From Legionella feeleii (GTDB lineage: Bacteria > Pseudomonadota > Gammaproteobacteria > Legionellales > Legionellaceae), in contig NZ_LNYB01000028.1 in assembly GCF_001467625.1 (NCBI RefSeq), positions 1 to 64,000 of the forward strand: a DNA stretch of 64,000 nucleotides, written 5' to 3'. Of this stretch, positions 8,281-17,238 are shown piece by piece. The notes under the pieces are model-generated. The model was not told the origin of the DNA and did not search any database. It was given only the letters and a program-made list of their open reading frames with translations. Numbering within the stretch: the stretch's first letter is position 1; each line of letters opens with the position of its first letter. The position numbers were made by a program, and so were the translations under genes.

Positions 8281-8887
8281 TATGCCGAGTTTGTAAACAT
8301 TGTAATACGTCATAAAAACTAAGTTCACAGGCTTGCAGCAGGACTAACAAGTGAAACAATAAATCCGCTGTTTCGTTCATCAGTTCGTCCCGATTATTAC
8401 TCACTGCCGCAATCACGGTTTCAACCGCTTCTTCACCTACTTTTTGTGCACAGCGAGAAATGCCTGTTGCCAATAATTGGTAGGTATAACTGCTTGTTGC
8501 TTTCTTGTCTGCGCGGTCTTGAATCAGGTGAATCAAGTTAGCTAAAAAACTCAGCAGCGCTGGTGTGGCTGGTTGAAAACAGGTAACAAAACCTAAATGA
8601 CAGGCAGGGCCTGCAGGGAGTACCTGCACCAATAAGCTGTCGCCATCACAATCCGTAGCAATGGATTGTAGGATCATGGTGTTTCCTGAGGTTTCACCTT
8701 TACGCCACAAGCGTTGTTTGCTGCGGCTATAAAAAGTGACTTGCTTGGTGTCCAGGGTGATTTGTAAGGCTTCCTGATTCATATAACCCAGCATGAGGAC
8801 CTCAGCCGTTTGGCTATTTTGAATAACGGCCGGAATAAGGCCATTCATTTTTTGCCAATTCAGATCCCCGATTTGTAAATCGTTCAT
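8222..8887 (-). CDS. hisIE: Bifunctional phosphoribosyl-AMP cyclohydrolase / phosphoribosyl-ATP pyrophosphatase
   Basis: HisIE performs steps 2 and 3 of histidine synthesis in the cytoplasm. The N-terminal HisI domain (about 1-120) has [19 protein letters not shown], the metal site DCDGDSLL and GPACHLG. The C-terminal HisE domain (about 125-200) has the [13 protein letters not shown] motif. The enterobacterial enzyme ends near the residues equivalent to LQTRH. Here about 19 further residues follow, encoded by the inverted repeat at 8156-8280. This is the last gene of the his operon and overlaps hisF by 4 bases. Confidence 0.95.
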   Translation of the reverse strand: MNDLQIGDLNWQKMNGLIPAVIQNSQTAEVLMLGYMNQEALQITLDTKQVTFYSRSKQRLWRKGETSGNTMILQSIATDCDGDSLLVQVLPAGPACHLGFVTCFQPATPALLSFLANLIHLIQDRADKKATSSYTYQLLATGISRCAQKVGEEAVETVIAAVSNNRDELMNETADLLFHLLVLLQACELSFYDVLQCLQTRHTGLTKNVEVEAKKVFNEGV

Positions 8888-9651
8888 AATCTTACCTCAA
8901 TGTGATTGGCAGCGAGTTGTTGCTTGACGTCAGTGATACTTAAAATGTTATCGTGAAAAACACTGGCAGCCAACGCTCCGGCAACCTCTGTGAGCAGAAA
9001 AACCTGCACGAAATCAGCTGCTTTTCCGGCACCACCTGAAGCAATCAATGGCACTTTGCATAACTGGCGAATTTGCGCTAATTGCTTCAGATCATAGCCT
9101 TCACGTACGCCATCGGCTTGCATGCAATTCAAGACAATTTCACCGGCACCACGGTCTTGGACTTCCTGAACCCAGTCGCGTGTTTTGCGTCTTGAATTTT
9201 TACTTTTACTTTCATCGCCAGTGTATTGATAGACATAAAAATCATCTTCTACCCATTGACTATCAATACCAATCACGACGCATTGACTGCCAAATTCACT
9301 GCTTAGCTGATTAATTAAGTCGGGATTTTCCAAGGCTGGACTGTTGATTGACAGTTTATCTGCCCCGGCATGCAAAATAGCTTTTGCTGTTTCCATGTTG
9401 CGGATTCCGCCTGCCACAGTAAAAGGAATATTGATTGTTGCTGCAATTTGGTTAACCCAGTTGGGACAAACACTACGCTGATCACTACTTGCTGTAATAT
9501 CATAAAAAACCAGTTCATCAGCACCTTGTTTGGAGTAGCGGGTAGCCAGAGGTAAAATATCACCAATAACCCGATGATTACGGAATTTAACCCCCTTCAC
9601 AACTTTATTATCATGAACATCGAGACAGGGAATAATACGTTTACTTAACAT
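8884..9651 (-). CDS. hisF: Imidazole glycerol phosphate synthase, cyclase subunit
   Basis: HisF (255 aa) is the (beta/alpha)8 subunit that uses ammonia supplied by HisH to form IGP and AICAR. Landmarks are [19 protein letters not shown] at the N-terminus with the catalytic Asp at residue 11, [21 protein letters not shown], the second catalytic Asp region [15 protein letters not shown], and [14 protein letters not shown]. Length is standard. It overlaps hisA upstream by 11 bases and hisIE downstream by 4, indicating coupled translation. Confidence 0.97.
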   Translation of the reverse strand: MLSKRIIPCLDVHDNKVVKGVKFRNHRVIGDILPLATRYSKQGADELVFYDITASSDQRSVCPNWVNQIAATINIPFTVAGGIRNMETAKAILHAGADKLSINSPALENPDLINQLSSEFGSQCVVIGIDSQWVEDDFYVYQYTGDESKSKNSRRKTRDWVQEVQDRGAGEIVLNCMQADGVREGYDLKQLAQIRQLCKVPLIASGGAGKAADFVQVFLLTEVAGALAASVFHDNILSITDVKQQLAANHIEVRL

Positions 9652-10378
9652 TTTTTTGCCTCGCTAAATAAGCTGCAAGTTCAAAATCACTTTCATAAAG
9701 CATGCGTCCCAGGATGGCTGCTGTTACGCCCAGGGAAGATAAAAGAGCGAGGTCATCCACGTGGCGAATGCCACCGGATGCTTGCCAGTGGAGGGTTGGA
9801 AAGCGGTTAATCGCCTCGGAATAGAGCATAAAATTCGGGCCATTCATCATTCCATCGCAAGCAATATCGGTACATAAGATTGTTTTAATGCCCAATTTTT
9901 GGTAGTGATTGACCACGTCCCACAAATTATCATCGGTGGTCGTTTGCCAGCCATGAATAGCTGGCTTTGGCATCCCTTTGTCGGTGTGGACATCTAAGGC
10001 CAAAACAATTTTATGCGCACCTAACTGGTTGATAATTTCTGCTGTAAGTTCGGGATTGGTGATCGCGATACTTCCTAAAACCAGCTTATTGATCCCTGCA
10101 TTAATACAAGCGGTTGCACTTTCAAGGCTGCGAATTCCGCCACCAACCTGGACAGTTAAGGTCGGTGTTTGCATGCTTTTTATGAGTTTCAATTGCTGGA
10201 TTTTTCCCGTTTTGGCACCGTCCAGATCAACGATATGCAAATGAGCCGCACCTTGCAGGGCATAGTGTTGTGCCAGCGAGACGGGAGAGTAGTCGTAAAC
10301 CGATACGTCTTCAAATTGTCCTTGGCGTAAGCGTACACAACGACCTTGTTGTAAATCAATCGCAGGAATAATTAGCAT
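9641..10378 (-). CDS. hisA: ProFAR isomerase HisA
   Basis: HisA (245 aa) converts ProFAR to PRFAR by an Amadori rearrangement. It is a TIM barrel homologous to HisF. Visible landmarks are [17 protein letters not shown] with the catalytic Asp at residue 8, [22 protein letters not shown] (second acidic residue), [13 protein letters not shown] and [12 protein letters not shown]. Length is standard for the family. It overlaps hisH by 7 bases and hisF by 11 bases within the operon. Confidence 0.97.
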   Translation of the reverse strand: MLIIPAIDLQQGRCVRLRQGQFEDVSVYDYSPVSLAQHYALQGAAHLHIVDLDGAKTGKIQQLKLIKSMQTPTLTVQVGGGIRSLESATACINAGINKLVLGSIAITNPELTAEIINQLGAHKIVLALDVHTDKGMPKPAIHGWQTTTDDNLWDVVNHYQKLGIKTILCTDIACDGMMNGPNFMLYSEAINRFPTLHWQASGGIRHVDDLALLSSLGVTAAILGRMLYESDFELAAYLARQKNVK

Positions 10379-10971
10379 GGTTCCTCCAACTGTAAAAAAT
10401 TGTTGAGTAGTTTCAGTCCGGCGTCTGCTGATTTTTCCGGGTGAAATTGCATCCCGTAAATATTTTTATACTGCACAATGGCTGTAAAATCCCGGCTATA
10501 TTGGCAACGAGCCAAGGCATGCTCATCACTCAGCAACGCATAACTATGGACAAAATAGACATAATCGTCAGCAGCCAAGCCTTTTGCCAGCGGAGTAGTT
10601 TTCATCCAGTGTAATTTGTTCCATCCCATGTGGGGGATAGGATGTTCCTTTGTTGGCGATAAACGTTTGATGGCACCAGGAAGCACGTTTAAACAGGGCA
10701 CATCACCTTCTTCACTGTGGGCAAACAGGAGTTGCATGCCAAGGCAAATCCCTAATAAAGGCTGAGTTAGCTGCTGTAAGACTTCAATTAATTGATAGTC
10801 ACGTAAGGCACGCATAGCACTTGCTGCAGCACCGACTCCAGGCAAAATAACGTGACTTGCCTGGATGAGATCTTCTGCCTGGTGTGTTAATTGATAGTTA
10901 TAGCCCAAGTGTTTAATCGCATTCGTTAATGAGCTCAGGTTATTCCCGGTAATATCAATCACAGCAATCAT
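10372..10971 (-). CDS. hisH: Imidazole glycerol phosphate synthase, glutaminase subunit
   Basis: HisH (199 aa) is a class I glutamine amidotransferase that delivers ammonia to HisF. The catalytic Cys is at residue 76 in [12 protein letters not shown], and the His/Glu pair is in [10 protein letters not shown] near the C-terminus. The oxyanion-side PGVGAA loop is at 44-49. It overlaps hisB and hisA by a few bases, consistent with the stoichiometric HisH/HisF complex. Confidence 0.96.
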   Translation of the reverse strand: MIAVIDITGNNLSSLTNAIKHLGYNYQLTHQAEDLIQASHVILPGVGAAASAMRALRDYQLIEVLQQLTQPLLGICLGMQLLFAHSEEGDVPCLNVLPGAIKRLSPTKEHPIPHMGWNKLHWMKTTPLAKGLAADDYVYFVHSYALLSDEHALARCQYSRDFTAIVQYKNIYGMQFHPEKSADAGLKLLNNFLQLEEPC

Positions 10972-12026
10972 AAAACCCCCTTGGTGGAAGGCAAGTTATT
11001 ATCACATCGCATACAGGCCTGGCGTAGCGTCCGACCCAGTCCTTTGAAGCAGGCTTCTATCATGTGGTGATGGTTTTGTCCCGCCACTTTGATGTGCAAA
11101 GTAGCGCCCAAGCTGCTGGCCAGGGAGTGAAAAAAATGCGGCACCATTTCAGTGGCCATGCCCCCAACAAATTCACGTGTAAATTCACCTTCAAAAACAC
11201 AATAACTACGGCCGCAAAGATCCAAAGCAACTGTAGCCAGTGCTTCATCCATAGGTAGGGTAAAGCCATAGCGGGCAATGCCCCATTTATCACCTAAAGC
11301 CTGTTTAAGCGCTTCGCCCAAGGCGATAGCGGTATCTTCAATTAAATGATGTTCATCAACTTCAATATCGCCTTCAGCGTGTACTTGCAGACCAAAACCA
11401 CCGTGCTTGGCAATTTGTTCCAGCATATGACTGAAAAAACCAATCGGTGTGTGGATCTTGTTTTCTAGCTCGGCATCCAGATTGACTCGCAATTCAATCG
11501 CTGTTTCTTTGGTTTGGCGTTGAATGGCTGCTGTTCTTTCCTGTTGTAAAATGGTCTGTACAACAGCTTTCCAACCGTGGTTTATCTGAATTGGTAAAAA
11601 GTCAATCCCTAGATTTTGAGCTAACTCTTTATCGGTTTGGCGATCGCCAATGACCCAAGATTGCTTTCGATCGATCGCATTTTGTTGTAAGAAGGTATCC
11701 AGTAAGCCCGTTTTCGGTTTGCGGCAATTGCACTGATCACTGTCTCTGTGAGGGCAGATAAACACGTCGCTAAAATAAATACCTTGTGTAGCGAATAAGG
11801 AGAGAATGAAATCATGACAGCGTTGAAAAGATTGCTGCGGAAAACGGTCAGTTCCCAAGCCATCCTGATTACTAACCATTACCAGACGAAAGCCAGCCTG
11901 TTGTAAAGAGAGGAGGGCGAAGATAACATCAGCACACAAGCGAATCTTCTCTAAGGCATCCACCTGGAAATCGTCAGGCTCTTCAACCAGAGTACCATCT
12001 CGATCAATAAAGAGAATTTTTTGCAT
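10968..12026 (-). CDS. hisB: Bifunctional histidinol-phosphatase / imidazoleglycerol-phosphate dehydratase
   Basis: This 352-residue protein has the enterobacterial-type fusion. The N-terminal HAD-family phosphatase (1-165) has the nucleophile motif [12 protein letters not shown] and a zinc-binding segment [18 protein letters not shown]. The C-terminal IGP dehydratase (about 170-352) has the metal-binding [28 protein letters not shown] and [17 protein letters not shown]. It carries out steps 6 and 8 of the pathway. It lies 2 bases from hisC and overlaps hisH by 4. Confidence 0.97.
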   Translation of the reverse strand: MQKILFIDRDGTLVEEPDDFQVDALEKIRLCADVIFALLSLQQAGFRLVMVSNQDGLGTDRFPQQSFQRCHDFILSLFATQGIYFSDVFICPHRDSDQCNCRKPKTGLLDTFLQQNAIDRKQSWVIGDRQTDKELAQNLGIDFLPIQINHGWKAVVQTILQQERTAAIQRQTKETAIELRVNLDAELENKIHTPIGFFSHMLEQIAKHGGFGLQVHAEGDIEVDEHHLIEDTAIALGEALKQALGDKWGIARYGFTLPMDEALATVALDLCGRSYCVFEGEFTREFVGGMATEMVPHFFHSLASSLGATLHIKVAGQNHHHMIEACFKGLGRTLRQACMRCDNNLPSTKGVL

Positions 12027-12028
12027 TG

Positions 12029-13087
12029 TTATTCTCCCTTAAACGTGTTCAATGCCATTAACAGGCGTTGATTCTGGGATTCATCGCCTACACTAATACG
12101 TAAGTAGTTTTGCAGCAGAGGAGAGCCAGCAAAATGACGGACCGCAATGTCCTGTTCAGCAAACCAGGTAACCAGCCGGGATGCGTAGGTGCTGCGTACC
12201 AATATGAAATTGGTACGGCTTGGGTAGACAATGTCTATCCAGGGTGATTGTTTCAGTTCAGCCATTAATTGGGTACGGGCATTAAGTATTTGCTGTACAT
12301 TCTGAGCGAACCACTGTTGATCAGTTAACGCTTTGTTAGCCAAAGCAAGCACCACACTGGATAAGGTATAGGGGGGCATAATATTTTTCAGGGCCTGGAT
12401 AACCTGGGGTTGGGCAATCACAGTCCCCAGGCGTAATCCTGCCAGGCCATAGGCTTTTGATAGTGTACGCAGCACGATCAAATTATCAAAAGAAGCAAGC
12501 AAACTTGCAGCACTGGGACATTGAGCGAAATCAATATAGGCTTCATCAACCACCACCACCGCTTTATCTTTGAAGTGTTTACAGAGGTGTGAGACAGCGT
12601 CTAAATCCAACAAATTCGCTGTTGGGTTATTGGGCTGGCAGAGCATAATAATTTTGCAATCGGGTTTCCAGTGGGATAATAGTTTTTTGAGATCCAGACT
12701 AAAGCTGTTCTCTGCATACAATGGGCAATTAATTATCTCAGCCTGCTGTAGACGGGCATAAAAAGCGTACATGGGGAAAGTGGGCGGGCATTGTAAAATA
12801 CTGTCTATTCCGGCACGTAGGAATAAACGCATTACCAGCTCAATCCCATCATCGCTGCCACGAGTCAAGACCATTTGCTCACTACGGATTTGATAGTGTT
12901 CAGCGAGTTGTTCCAGCACCAATTGTTGCTGTCGAAAATCCGGGTAATGATTTACAGGAATATCCATAAACGGTATTGGTGATTCGGGTGATTCATTGGC
13001 ATGTAAGCGGCAATTCAACTCATCACCATTGGGGACATAAGCTTTCATAGTGACCAGATCAGGACGAATTAAATTTAAGACTGACAT
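12029..13087 (-). CDS. hisC: Histidinol-phosphate aminotransferase
   Basis: HisC (352 aa) is a fold-type I PLP enzyme that converts imidazole acetol phosphate to histidinol phosphate using glutamate. Motifs seen are [18 protein letters not shown] (cofactor phosphate region), [20 protein letters not shown] and the Schiff-base lysine segment [15 protein letters not shown] around residue 210. C-terminal Arg binding is in [13 protein letters not shown]. Length is as expected. It abuts hisD by a 1-base gap. Confidence 0.96.
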   Translation of the reverse strand: MSVLNLIRPDLVTMKAYVPNGDELNCRLHANESPESPIPFMDIPVNHYPDFRQQQLVLEQLAEHYQIRSEQMVLTRGSDDGIELVMRLFLRAGIDSILQCPPTFPMYAFYARLQQAEIINCPLYAENSFSLDLKKLLSHWKPDCKIIMLCQPNNPTANLLDLDAVSHLCKHFKDKAVVVVDEAYIDFAQCPSAASLLASFDNLIVLRTLSKAYGLAGLRLGTVIAQPQVIQALKNIMPPYTLSSVVLALANKALTDQQWFAQNVQQILNARTQLMAELKQSPWIDIVYPSRTNFILVRSTYASRLVTWFAEQDIAVRHFAGSPLLQNYLRISVGDESQNQRLLMALNTFKGE

Positions 13088-13088
13088 A

Positions 13089-14393
13089 TCAAGACTCCAA
13101 GGTGTTTAACCGTAATTCAATGGCTTTGGCATGGGCGTCCAAGCCTTCAATGTGAGCAAGCGTTTGTGCTGCTTCCCCCAAGGTCCTCAGTCCTTCGGCT
13201 GTAATGGACTGTACGCTTAGCGTTTTTAGGAAATCGAGAGTACAAAGGCCGCTGTGATTTCTGGCATAACCATTGGTCGGTAAAACATGGTTAGATCCGC
13301 TTAGGTAATCGCCCATCGTTTCTGCAGCCCACGGACCGAGAAAAATAGTCCCTGCAGCGCTAATCTCTGGTACCCAATTAACAGCATCAATACGATTAAT
13401 AATTAAATGTTCGGGTGCATAGCGATTAATGATATCCAGTTGTTCGCTACGTTCTTCGCACACGAGAATAATGCTATGTTGTAAAGCCTGCTTAATGATG
13501 GCCTGTCTTGATAAGGCAGCGAGTTGCTGGCTAATTGATTGATTGACTTTAGCAGCAAAATCCTCACTTTCACAGAGTAAAATCACCTGTGAATCGATAC
13601 CATGCTCGGCTTGTGCCAATAAATCGGCGGCGACGAAATCAGGATTAGCCTGATCATCGGCCGAGATCATCACCTCGGATGGACCAGCAGGCATATCGAT
13701 TGCGGCCCCGTAGGGGTCGGCAGCCACTTGCGCTTTTGCTTCTGTTACATAGCTATTACCTGGACCAAACAGTTTATCCATTTTGGCAATTGATTCGGTG
13801 CCATAAGCCATGGCTGCAATCGCCTGGGCACCGCCAATTTGATAAATCGTGTCAATATCACAGAGACGCGCCGCCACTAAAAGATGGGGATCAATTTCTC
13901 CGCGTGCGTTGGGTGGAGTACACAAGATTTTGATTGGGCAACCTGCAATTTTGGCTGGAATTGCTTGCATAAGTAAGGAAGAAACCAGGGGTGTACTATT
14001 TCCACCAGGTACATATAAACCTACTTTATTGATGGGTCTGTGAGTACGGGCAATAGAAATCCCTTTTGCGGTTACTACTTGTCTTGCTTGTGGCATCACT
14101 GCCTGGTGGTAAGTGGTAATAGTCTGTATTGCGGCTGTTAGAGCTCGCAATGCCTGTGCGCTAATTTCTGCTTTCTTAATGGTGTCACTTGCAACTTGCA
14201 AGGTACTTAATTCGACTCGATCAAATTCCCGCGTAAAAGCAAATAAAGCGTCATCCCCTCGTTGTTGTACGGTAGCAATAATGTCTTCGACCTGTTTGCG
14301 GCAGTGATTATTGATTCGTGGTCTTGTTAGTTGTTGTTGCTTTTCTTCCAGGGATAAATTTGGCCAATAATTGATAGTTAACATCTGAGTCAC
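13089..14393 (-). CDS. hisD: Histidinol dehydrogenase
   Basis: HisD (434 aa) oxidises L-histidinol to L-histidine in two NAD-dependent steps using a zinc ion. Family landmarks are the GLYVPGGNSTPLVSSLLM loop, MDKLFGPGNSYVTEAK, IDMPAGPSEVMI, LLAQAEHGIDSQVI (zinc ligand region), NRYAPEHLII and GDYLSGSNHVLPTNG. Length matches family members. It overlaps hisG by 4 bases. Confidence 0.97.
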   Translation of the reverse strand: MTQMLTINYWPNLSLEEKQQQLTRPRINNHCRKQVEDIIATVQQRGDDALFAFTREFDRVELSTLQVASDTIKKAEISAQALRALTAAIQTITTYHQAVMPQARQVVTAKGISIARTHRPINKVGLYVPGGNSTPLVSSLLMQAIPAKIAGCPIKILCTPPNARGEIDPHLLVAARLCDIDTIYQIGGAQAIAAMAYGTESIAKMDKLFGPGNSYVTEAKAQVAADPYGAAIDMPAGPSEVMISADDQANPDFVAADLLAQAEHGIDSQVILLCESEDFAAKVNQSISQQLAALSRQAIIKQALQHSIILVCEERSEQLDIINRYAPEHLIINRIDAVNWVPEISAAGTIFLGPWAAETMGDYLSGSNHVLPTNGYARNHSGLCTLDFLKTLSVQSITAEGLRTLGEAAQTLAHIEGLDAHAKAIELRLNTLES

Positions 14394-15271
14394 TCCAGCA
14401 TTTTTTCAATGGGTAGTACCAGGATTGAGCTGGCACCCAGGGATTGAATCGTTTCCAGGGTATTCCAGAAAATACCTTCACTGGAAACAACATGTACGGC
14501 TACTTTGTCAGGACTGGCTGGCAAAGGCATAATGGTCGGTGATTCCGCACCGGGAAGCTGTTCACAGATACGCTCCAGAGCCATTTTGGGTGCATGAAAA
14601 AGAATGTATTTTCGTTCACTGGCTTGTTGGACAGCCTGGATCCGCCTTTGCAACATGGCAAATAAATCGTGGAAAGAAGGATCCATAGAGTGCTCGGCTT
14701 GAATAAAAACAGCCTGGCTATGCAGCACAATTTCAACTTCAACTAATTTATTATCTTCCAGGGTTTGACCAGAGGAGACCAGGTCACAAATGACATCGGC
14801 CATTCCCATACGGGGAGCTACTTCAACTGAACCTGACAAAACAAGACTTTCGGCACAGATTTGTTCTTTCGCTAAATATTGCGCTAACAGCAGGGGATAA
14901 CTGGTAGCAATACGTTTACCATCCAAGCTGCCTGGACCATGATAGTCAAACGTTTCGGGTACCGCAATGGATAATCGGCAACGGCAATTCCCTAAGGTTA
15001 AAATGGTTTGATAGGATTTATTCGTTGCACTTAGAGCGGCTTCCAACAAAACATTCTCGCCAACAATGCCGCCATCACAGAGGCCGTCAAAAACGAGGGT
15101 GGGGATATCATCGTCACGGACAAAAAGCAGATCAATGGGAAAGTTATCAACGTGGGCAAGGAGACCATTCTCTTTAATACGAAATTTTAAACCACACTTC
15201 TGCAACAAACTTAGGGATTCTTGCGCCAAGCGCCCTTTTTTCTGCAAGGCTATACGTAAACGTTTTTTCAC
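14390..15271 (-). CDS. hisG: ATP phosphoribosyltransferase, long form
   Basis: HisG (293 aa) catalyses the committed first step, joining ATP and PRPP. The length, with a C-terminal ACT-like regulatory domain (about 225-293), marks the HisZ-independent long form that histidine feedback-inhibits. Seen are RIALQKKGRLAQES at the N-terminus, DGLCDGGIVGENVL and the PRPP-binding region DVICDLVSSGQTLEDNKL. It overlaps the upstream regulator gene by 4 bases, so that protein is cotranscribed with the operon. Confidence 0.96.
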   Translation of the reverse strand: MKKRLRIALQKKGRLAQESLSLLQKCGLKFRIKENGLLAHVDNFPIDLLFVRDDDIPTLVFDGLCDGGIVGENVLLEAALSATNKSYQTILTLGNCRCRLSIAVPETFDYHGPGSLDGKRIATSYPLLLAQYLAKEQICAESLVLSGSVEVAPRMGMADVICDLVSSGQTLEDNKLVEVEIVLHSQAVFIQAEHSMDPSFHDLFAMLQRRIQAVQQASERKYILFHAPKMALERICEQLPGAESPTIMPLPASPDKVAVHVVSSEGIFWNTLETIQSLGASSILVLPIEKMLE

Positions 15272-15564
15272 GACTGCTCCAAGCGTTCAGCAATTAAGGA
15301 ATAGCCGCCACTGCCAAAACTTAGGCAACGGGCGACACGAGTTATCGTTGTTACACTGACTCCTGTCTGCTCATGAATACTGCGGTAGGGAACTCCTTGC
15401 CGCAACATCGGAACAACTTCCCAGCGATCCACCATGGCCTCAAGTTCAGCGGGTGTGCATAAATCCGTAAAGAAGGCTAAAGCCTCATCCGCATTGTTTA
15501 GCAGACTAATCGCATGCATGAGTTGATGAGTAGCTTGTTGTTTGTTGCTATGATGTGCTTTCAT
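15268..15564 (-). CDS. TrpR-family (YerC/YecD) regulator at the head of the his operon
   Basis: This 98-residue helical protein has the Trp-repressor fold layout: a helical N-terminus, FFTDLCTPAELEAMVDRWEVV, then the helix-turn-helix LRQGVPYRSIHEQTGVSVTTITRVARCL (residues 55-82). In Trp repressor the corepressor site and HTH sit here. As first gene of the his operon, with a candidate operator just upstream, it is probably an autoregulated repressor of histidine synthesis. The ligand (histidine, tryptophan or other) is not visible from sequence. The family call is firm; the regulon is inferred from context. Confidence 0.85.
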   Translation of the reverse strand: MKAHHSNKQQATHQLMHAISLLNNADEALAFFTDLCTPAELEAMVDRWEVVPMLRQGVPYRSIHEQTGVSVTTITRVARCLSFGSGGYSLIAERLEQS

Positions 15565-15570
15565 AATAAT

Positions 15571-15585
15571 GTATTAGCGTAATAT
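15571..15585. promoter_or_regulatory. Candidate operator of the his-operon regulator
   Basis: GTATTA-GCG-TAATAT forms a near-perfect inverted repeat (5 of 6 pairs). It sits between the inferred transcription start and the start codon of the TrpR-family gene, where a repressor would block transcription. Binding is inferred only from symmetry and position. Confidence 0.4.
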
Positions 15586-15596
15586 AACATTGTTAC

Positions 15597-15625
15597 AGTG
15601 TATTGATTTCATTCTCCGCTGTCAA
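15597..15625 (-). promoter_or_regulatory. Probable sigma-70 promoter of the his operon
   Basis: On the minus strand a consensus -35 TTGACA (15620-15625) is followed after 17 bases by TACACT (15597-15602). The -35 forms part of the perfect 22-base palindrome at 15618-15639. Confidence 0.6.
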
Positions 15626-15639
15626 ATAAATTTGACAGC
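15618..15639. promoter_or_regulatory. 22-base perfect palindrome between divergent genes
   Basis: GCTGTCAAAT, a two-base AA centre, and ATTTGACAGC are exact inverted copies. Each arm places a TTGACA hexamer on one strand, one facing the his operon and one facing the hydrolase gene at 15685. It may be a symmetric pair of -35 elements, a regulator site, or both. Confidence 0.6.
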
Positions 15640-15684
15640 ACTGTGGGTTTGCGTTGAGATGTTGTTTTTCTGAGGGAGAAAGGA

Positions 15685-16245
15685 ATGCTGTTAGAGAAAG
15701 AAACGTCCTGTGTTGTATTGATTGATGTGCAAGAAAAATTAACCCCCTTTGTTCAGGAAGCAGATGCATTGGTAGCGAGATGCCAATGGGTTATACACCT
15801 GGCGAAAGAATTGGGAATCCCTTTGTTAGTGAGTGAGCAATACCCTAGTGGCTTGGGTGCCACTGTCGAGCCATTACATTCCCTGCTTGCTCAAGGTGAA
15901 TGTTTTGAAAAAGTACACTTTTCCTGTTTTCGCCAACCCGTTTTTAAGCAAAGCCTAAAAGCGCTTAATAAAAAGCAACTTGTTTTAATCGGTATCGAAG
16001 CCCATGTTTGCGTTTTGCAATCAGCAATGGAAATGAAGGCGGCTGGTTACGAAGTCTATATCGTAGTCGATGCTGTAAGCAGCAGAAGTCAACTTGATTA
16101 TAACTATGGCCTTAGACGTATGGAGCAAGCCGGTATTCATTTGGTGACTTCAGAAATGGTATTTTTTGAATGGGTTGGCCAAGCTGGCACACCGCAATTC
16201 AAAGCCCTAAGCAAAGCCTATTTACAACAAAAGGATAAACAATGA
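15685..16245 (+). CDS. Isochorismatase-family cysteine hydrolase
   Basis: A 186-residue cytoplasmic alpha/beta protein of the isochorismatase/nicotinamidase superfamily. The catalytic Asp is D14 in VVLIDVQEKLTPF. A lysine lies in CFEKVHFSCF (around residue 75), and the nucleophilic Cys is in GIEAHVCVLQSAMEM with the preceding cis-peptide region. This form resembles the YcaC/MJ-type hydrolases of unknown substrate. A GAGGGAGAAAGG ribosome site precedes the start. The following dehydrogenase overlaps it by 4 bases, so the two are cotranscribed. Confidence 0.85.
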   Translation: MLLEKETSCVVLIDVQEKLTPFVQEADALVARCQWVIHLAKELGIPLLVSEQYPSGLGATVEPLHSLLAQGECFEKVHFSCFRQPVFKQSLKALNKKQLVLIGIEAHVCVLQSAMEMKAAGYEVYIVVDAVSSRSQLDYNYGLRRMEQAGIHLVTSEMVFFEWVGQAGTPQFKALSKAYLQQKDKQ

Positions 16246-16997
16246 ATTTAGATAATCAAATCGCTGTTATTACCGGTGGTGCTTCGGGAATGGGTAAAGC
16301 CTGTGCGCAAGCATTAACTGCACGTGGTGTAAGGGTTGTTATCTGGGATAAACAGATAGAGGCTAGTACTGCCAAAGAATTTGCTTTTGCCGTGACTTGT
16401 GATGTGAGTTCCGCCGAGGATATTGAGCAGGCACTGCAAAAAACGATCGCCCAAATTGGTGTGCCAAGAATTTGCATCAATTGTGCTGGGATAGCACCTG
16501 CTAAACGGATGGTAGGTAAGGAAGGTGCAATGCCTTTAGCTGCTTTTAAGCAGGTGATTGATATTAATCTGGTAGGAACTTTCAATGTAATGCGAGTAGC
16601 CGCTACTGCTATGGCTGGTTTGGAACTTGAACCTGGCTCACAGGAACGAGGGGTCATTATTAATACGGCGTCCATTGCTGCTTTTGAAGGGCAAATTGGC
16701 CAGACTGCTTATAGTGCTTCCAAAGGCGGAGTTGTCGCAATGACCTTGCCTGCGGCACGAGAACTGGCGCAACATGCCATTCGCGTAAATACAATAGCGC
16801 CGGGTTTAATTGCGACTCCAATGCTGCTAAACATGCCGCAGGAAGTACAAGACAGCTTGGCAGCTACGGTAACTTTCCCTAAACGGTTAGGCAAGCCAGA
16901 GGAATTTGCGGCACTTGTGCTACATATTATTGAAAATTGTTTTATCAACGGTGAAGTCATTCGCTTCGATGGTGCTCTACGGATGCAAGCGCGTTAA
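16242..16997 (+). CDS. Short-chain dehydrogenase, probable 3-hydroxyacyl-CoA dehydrogenase type
   Basis: This 251-residue NAD(P)-dependent oxidoreductase has the SDR cofactor motif TGGASGMGKACA (residues 11-22), NCAGIAPA in the core, catalytic Ser in NTASIAAFEG and the YSASKGG active-site motif, then APGLIATPML. The sequence most resembles the HSD17B10-like 3-hydroxyacyl-CoA dehydrogenases (hydroxysteroid type), which would place it in fatty-acid or branched-chain amino-acid breakdown. The substrate is inferred, not proven. It overlaps the hydrolase gene by 4 bases. Confidence 0.85.
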   Translation: MNLDNQIAVITGGASGMGKACAQALTARGVRVVIWDKQIEASTAKEFAFAVTCDVSSAEDIEQALQKTIAQIGVPRICINCAGIAPAKRMVGKEGAMPLAAFKQVIDINLVGTFNVMRVAATAMAGLELEPGSQERGVIINTASIAAFEGQIGQTAYSASKGGVVAMTLPAARELAQHAIRVNTIAPGLIATPMLLNMPQEVQDSLAATVTFPKRLGKPEEFAALVLHIIENCFINGEVIRFDGALRMQAR

Positions 16998-17205
16998 GAG
17001 AATAAGTTCGACAAACCCTTTTTGGAAGCTTAGGTTTCTAAAAGAGGCTTCGTAAATTTAGCAAAAGCTGAACTTGCGAAGCTCTGGCGAGATTTCTTCG
17101 GCGTCAGCTGCTATAAAAATTAAATTAAAATTTATTCTTATTTGCTGTTAACACGAAAGTACGCTGGTTCTTATGATGAAGTAATCTGTTTTTGCAAGAG
17201 CAAGC

Positions 17206-17230
17206 CAGTAAGCCTCTAAGAGGCTTACTG
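17206..17230. terminator. Hairpin between two convergent genes
   Basis: CAGTAAGCCTC, a TAA loop and GAGGCTTACTG form an 11-pair perfect hairpin. It lies just after the stop of the minus-strand gene ending at 17239. It lacks a clean run of T on either strand, so it may terminate or simply protect the mRNA end. Confidence 0.55.
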
Positions 17231-17238
17231 AAGTATAA

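Noticed and set aside
17000-17205. GAAGCTTAGG...GAGGCTTC partial palindrome as another mobile repeat
   Set aside because: Arms are short and no second copy was found in the window.
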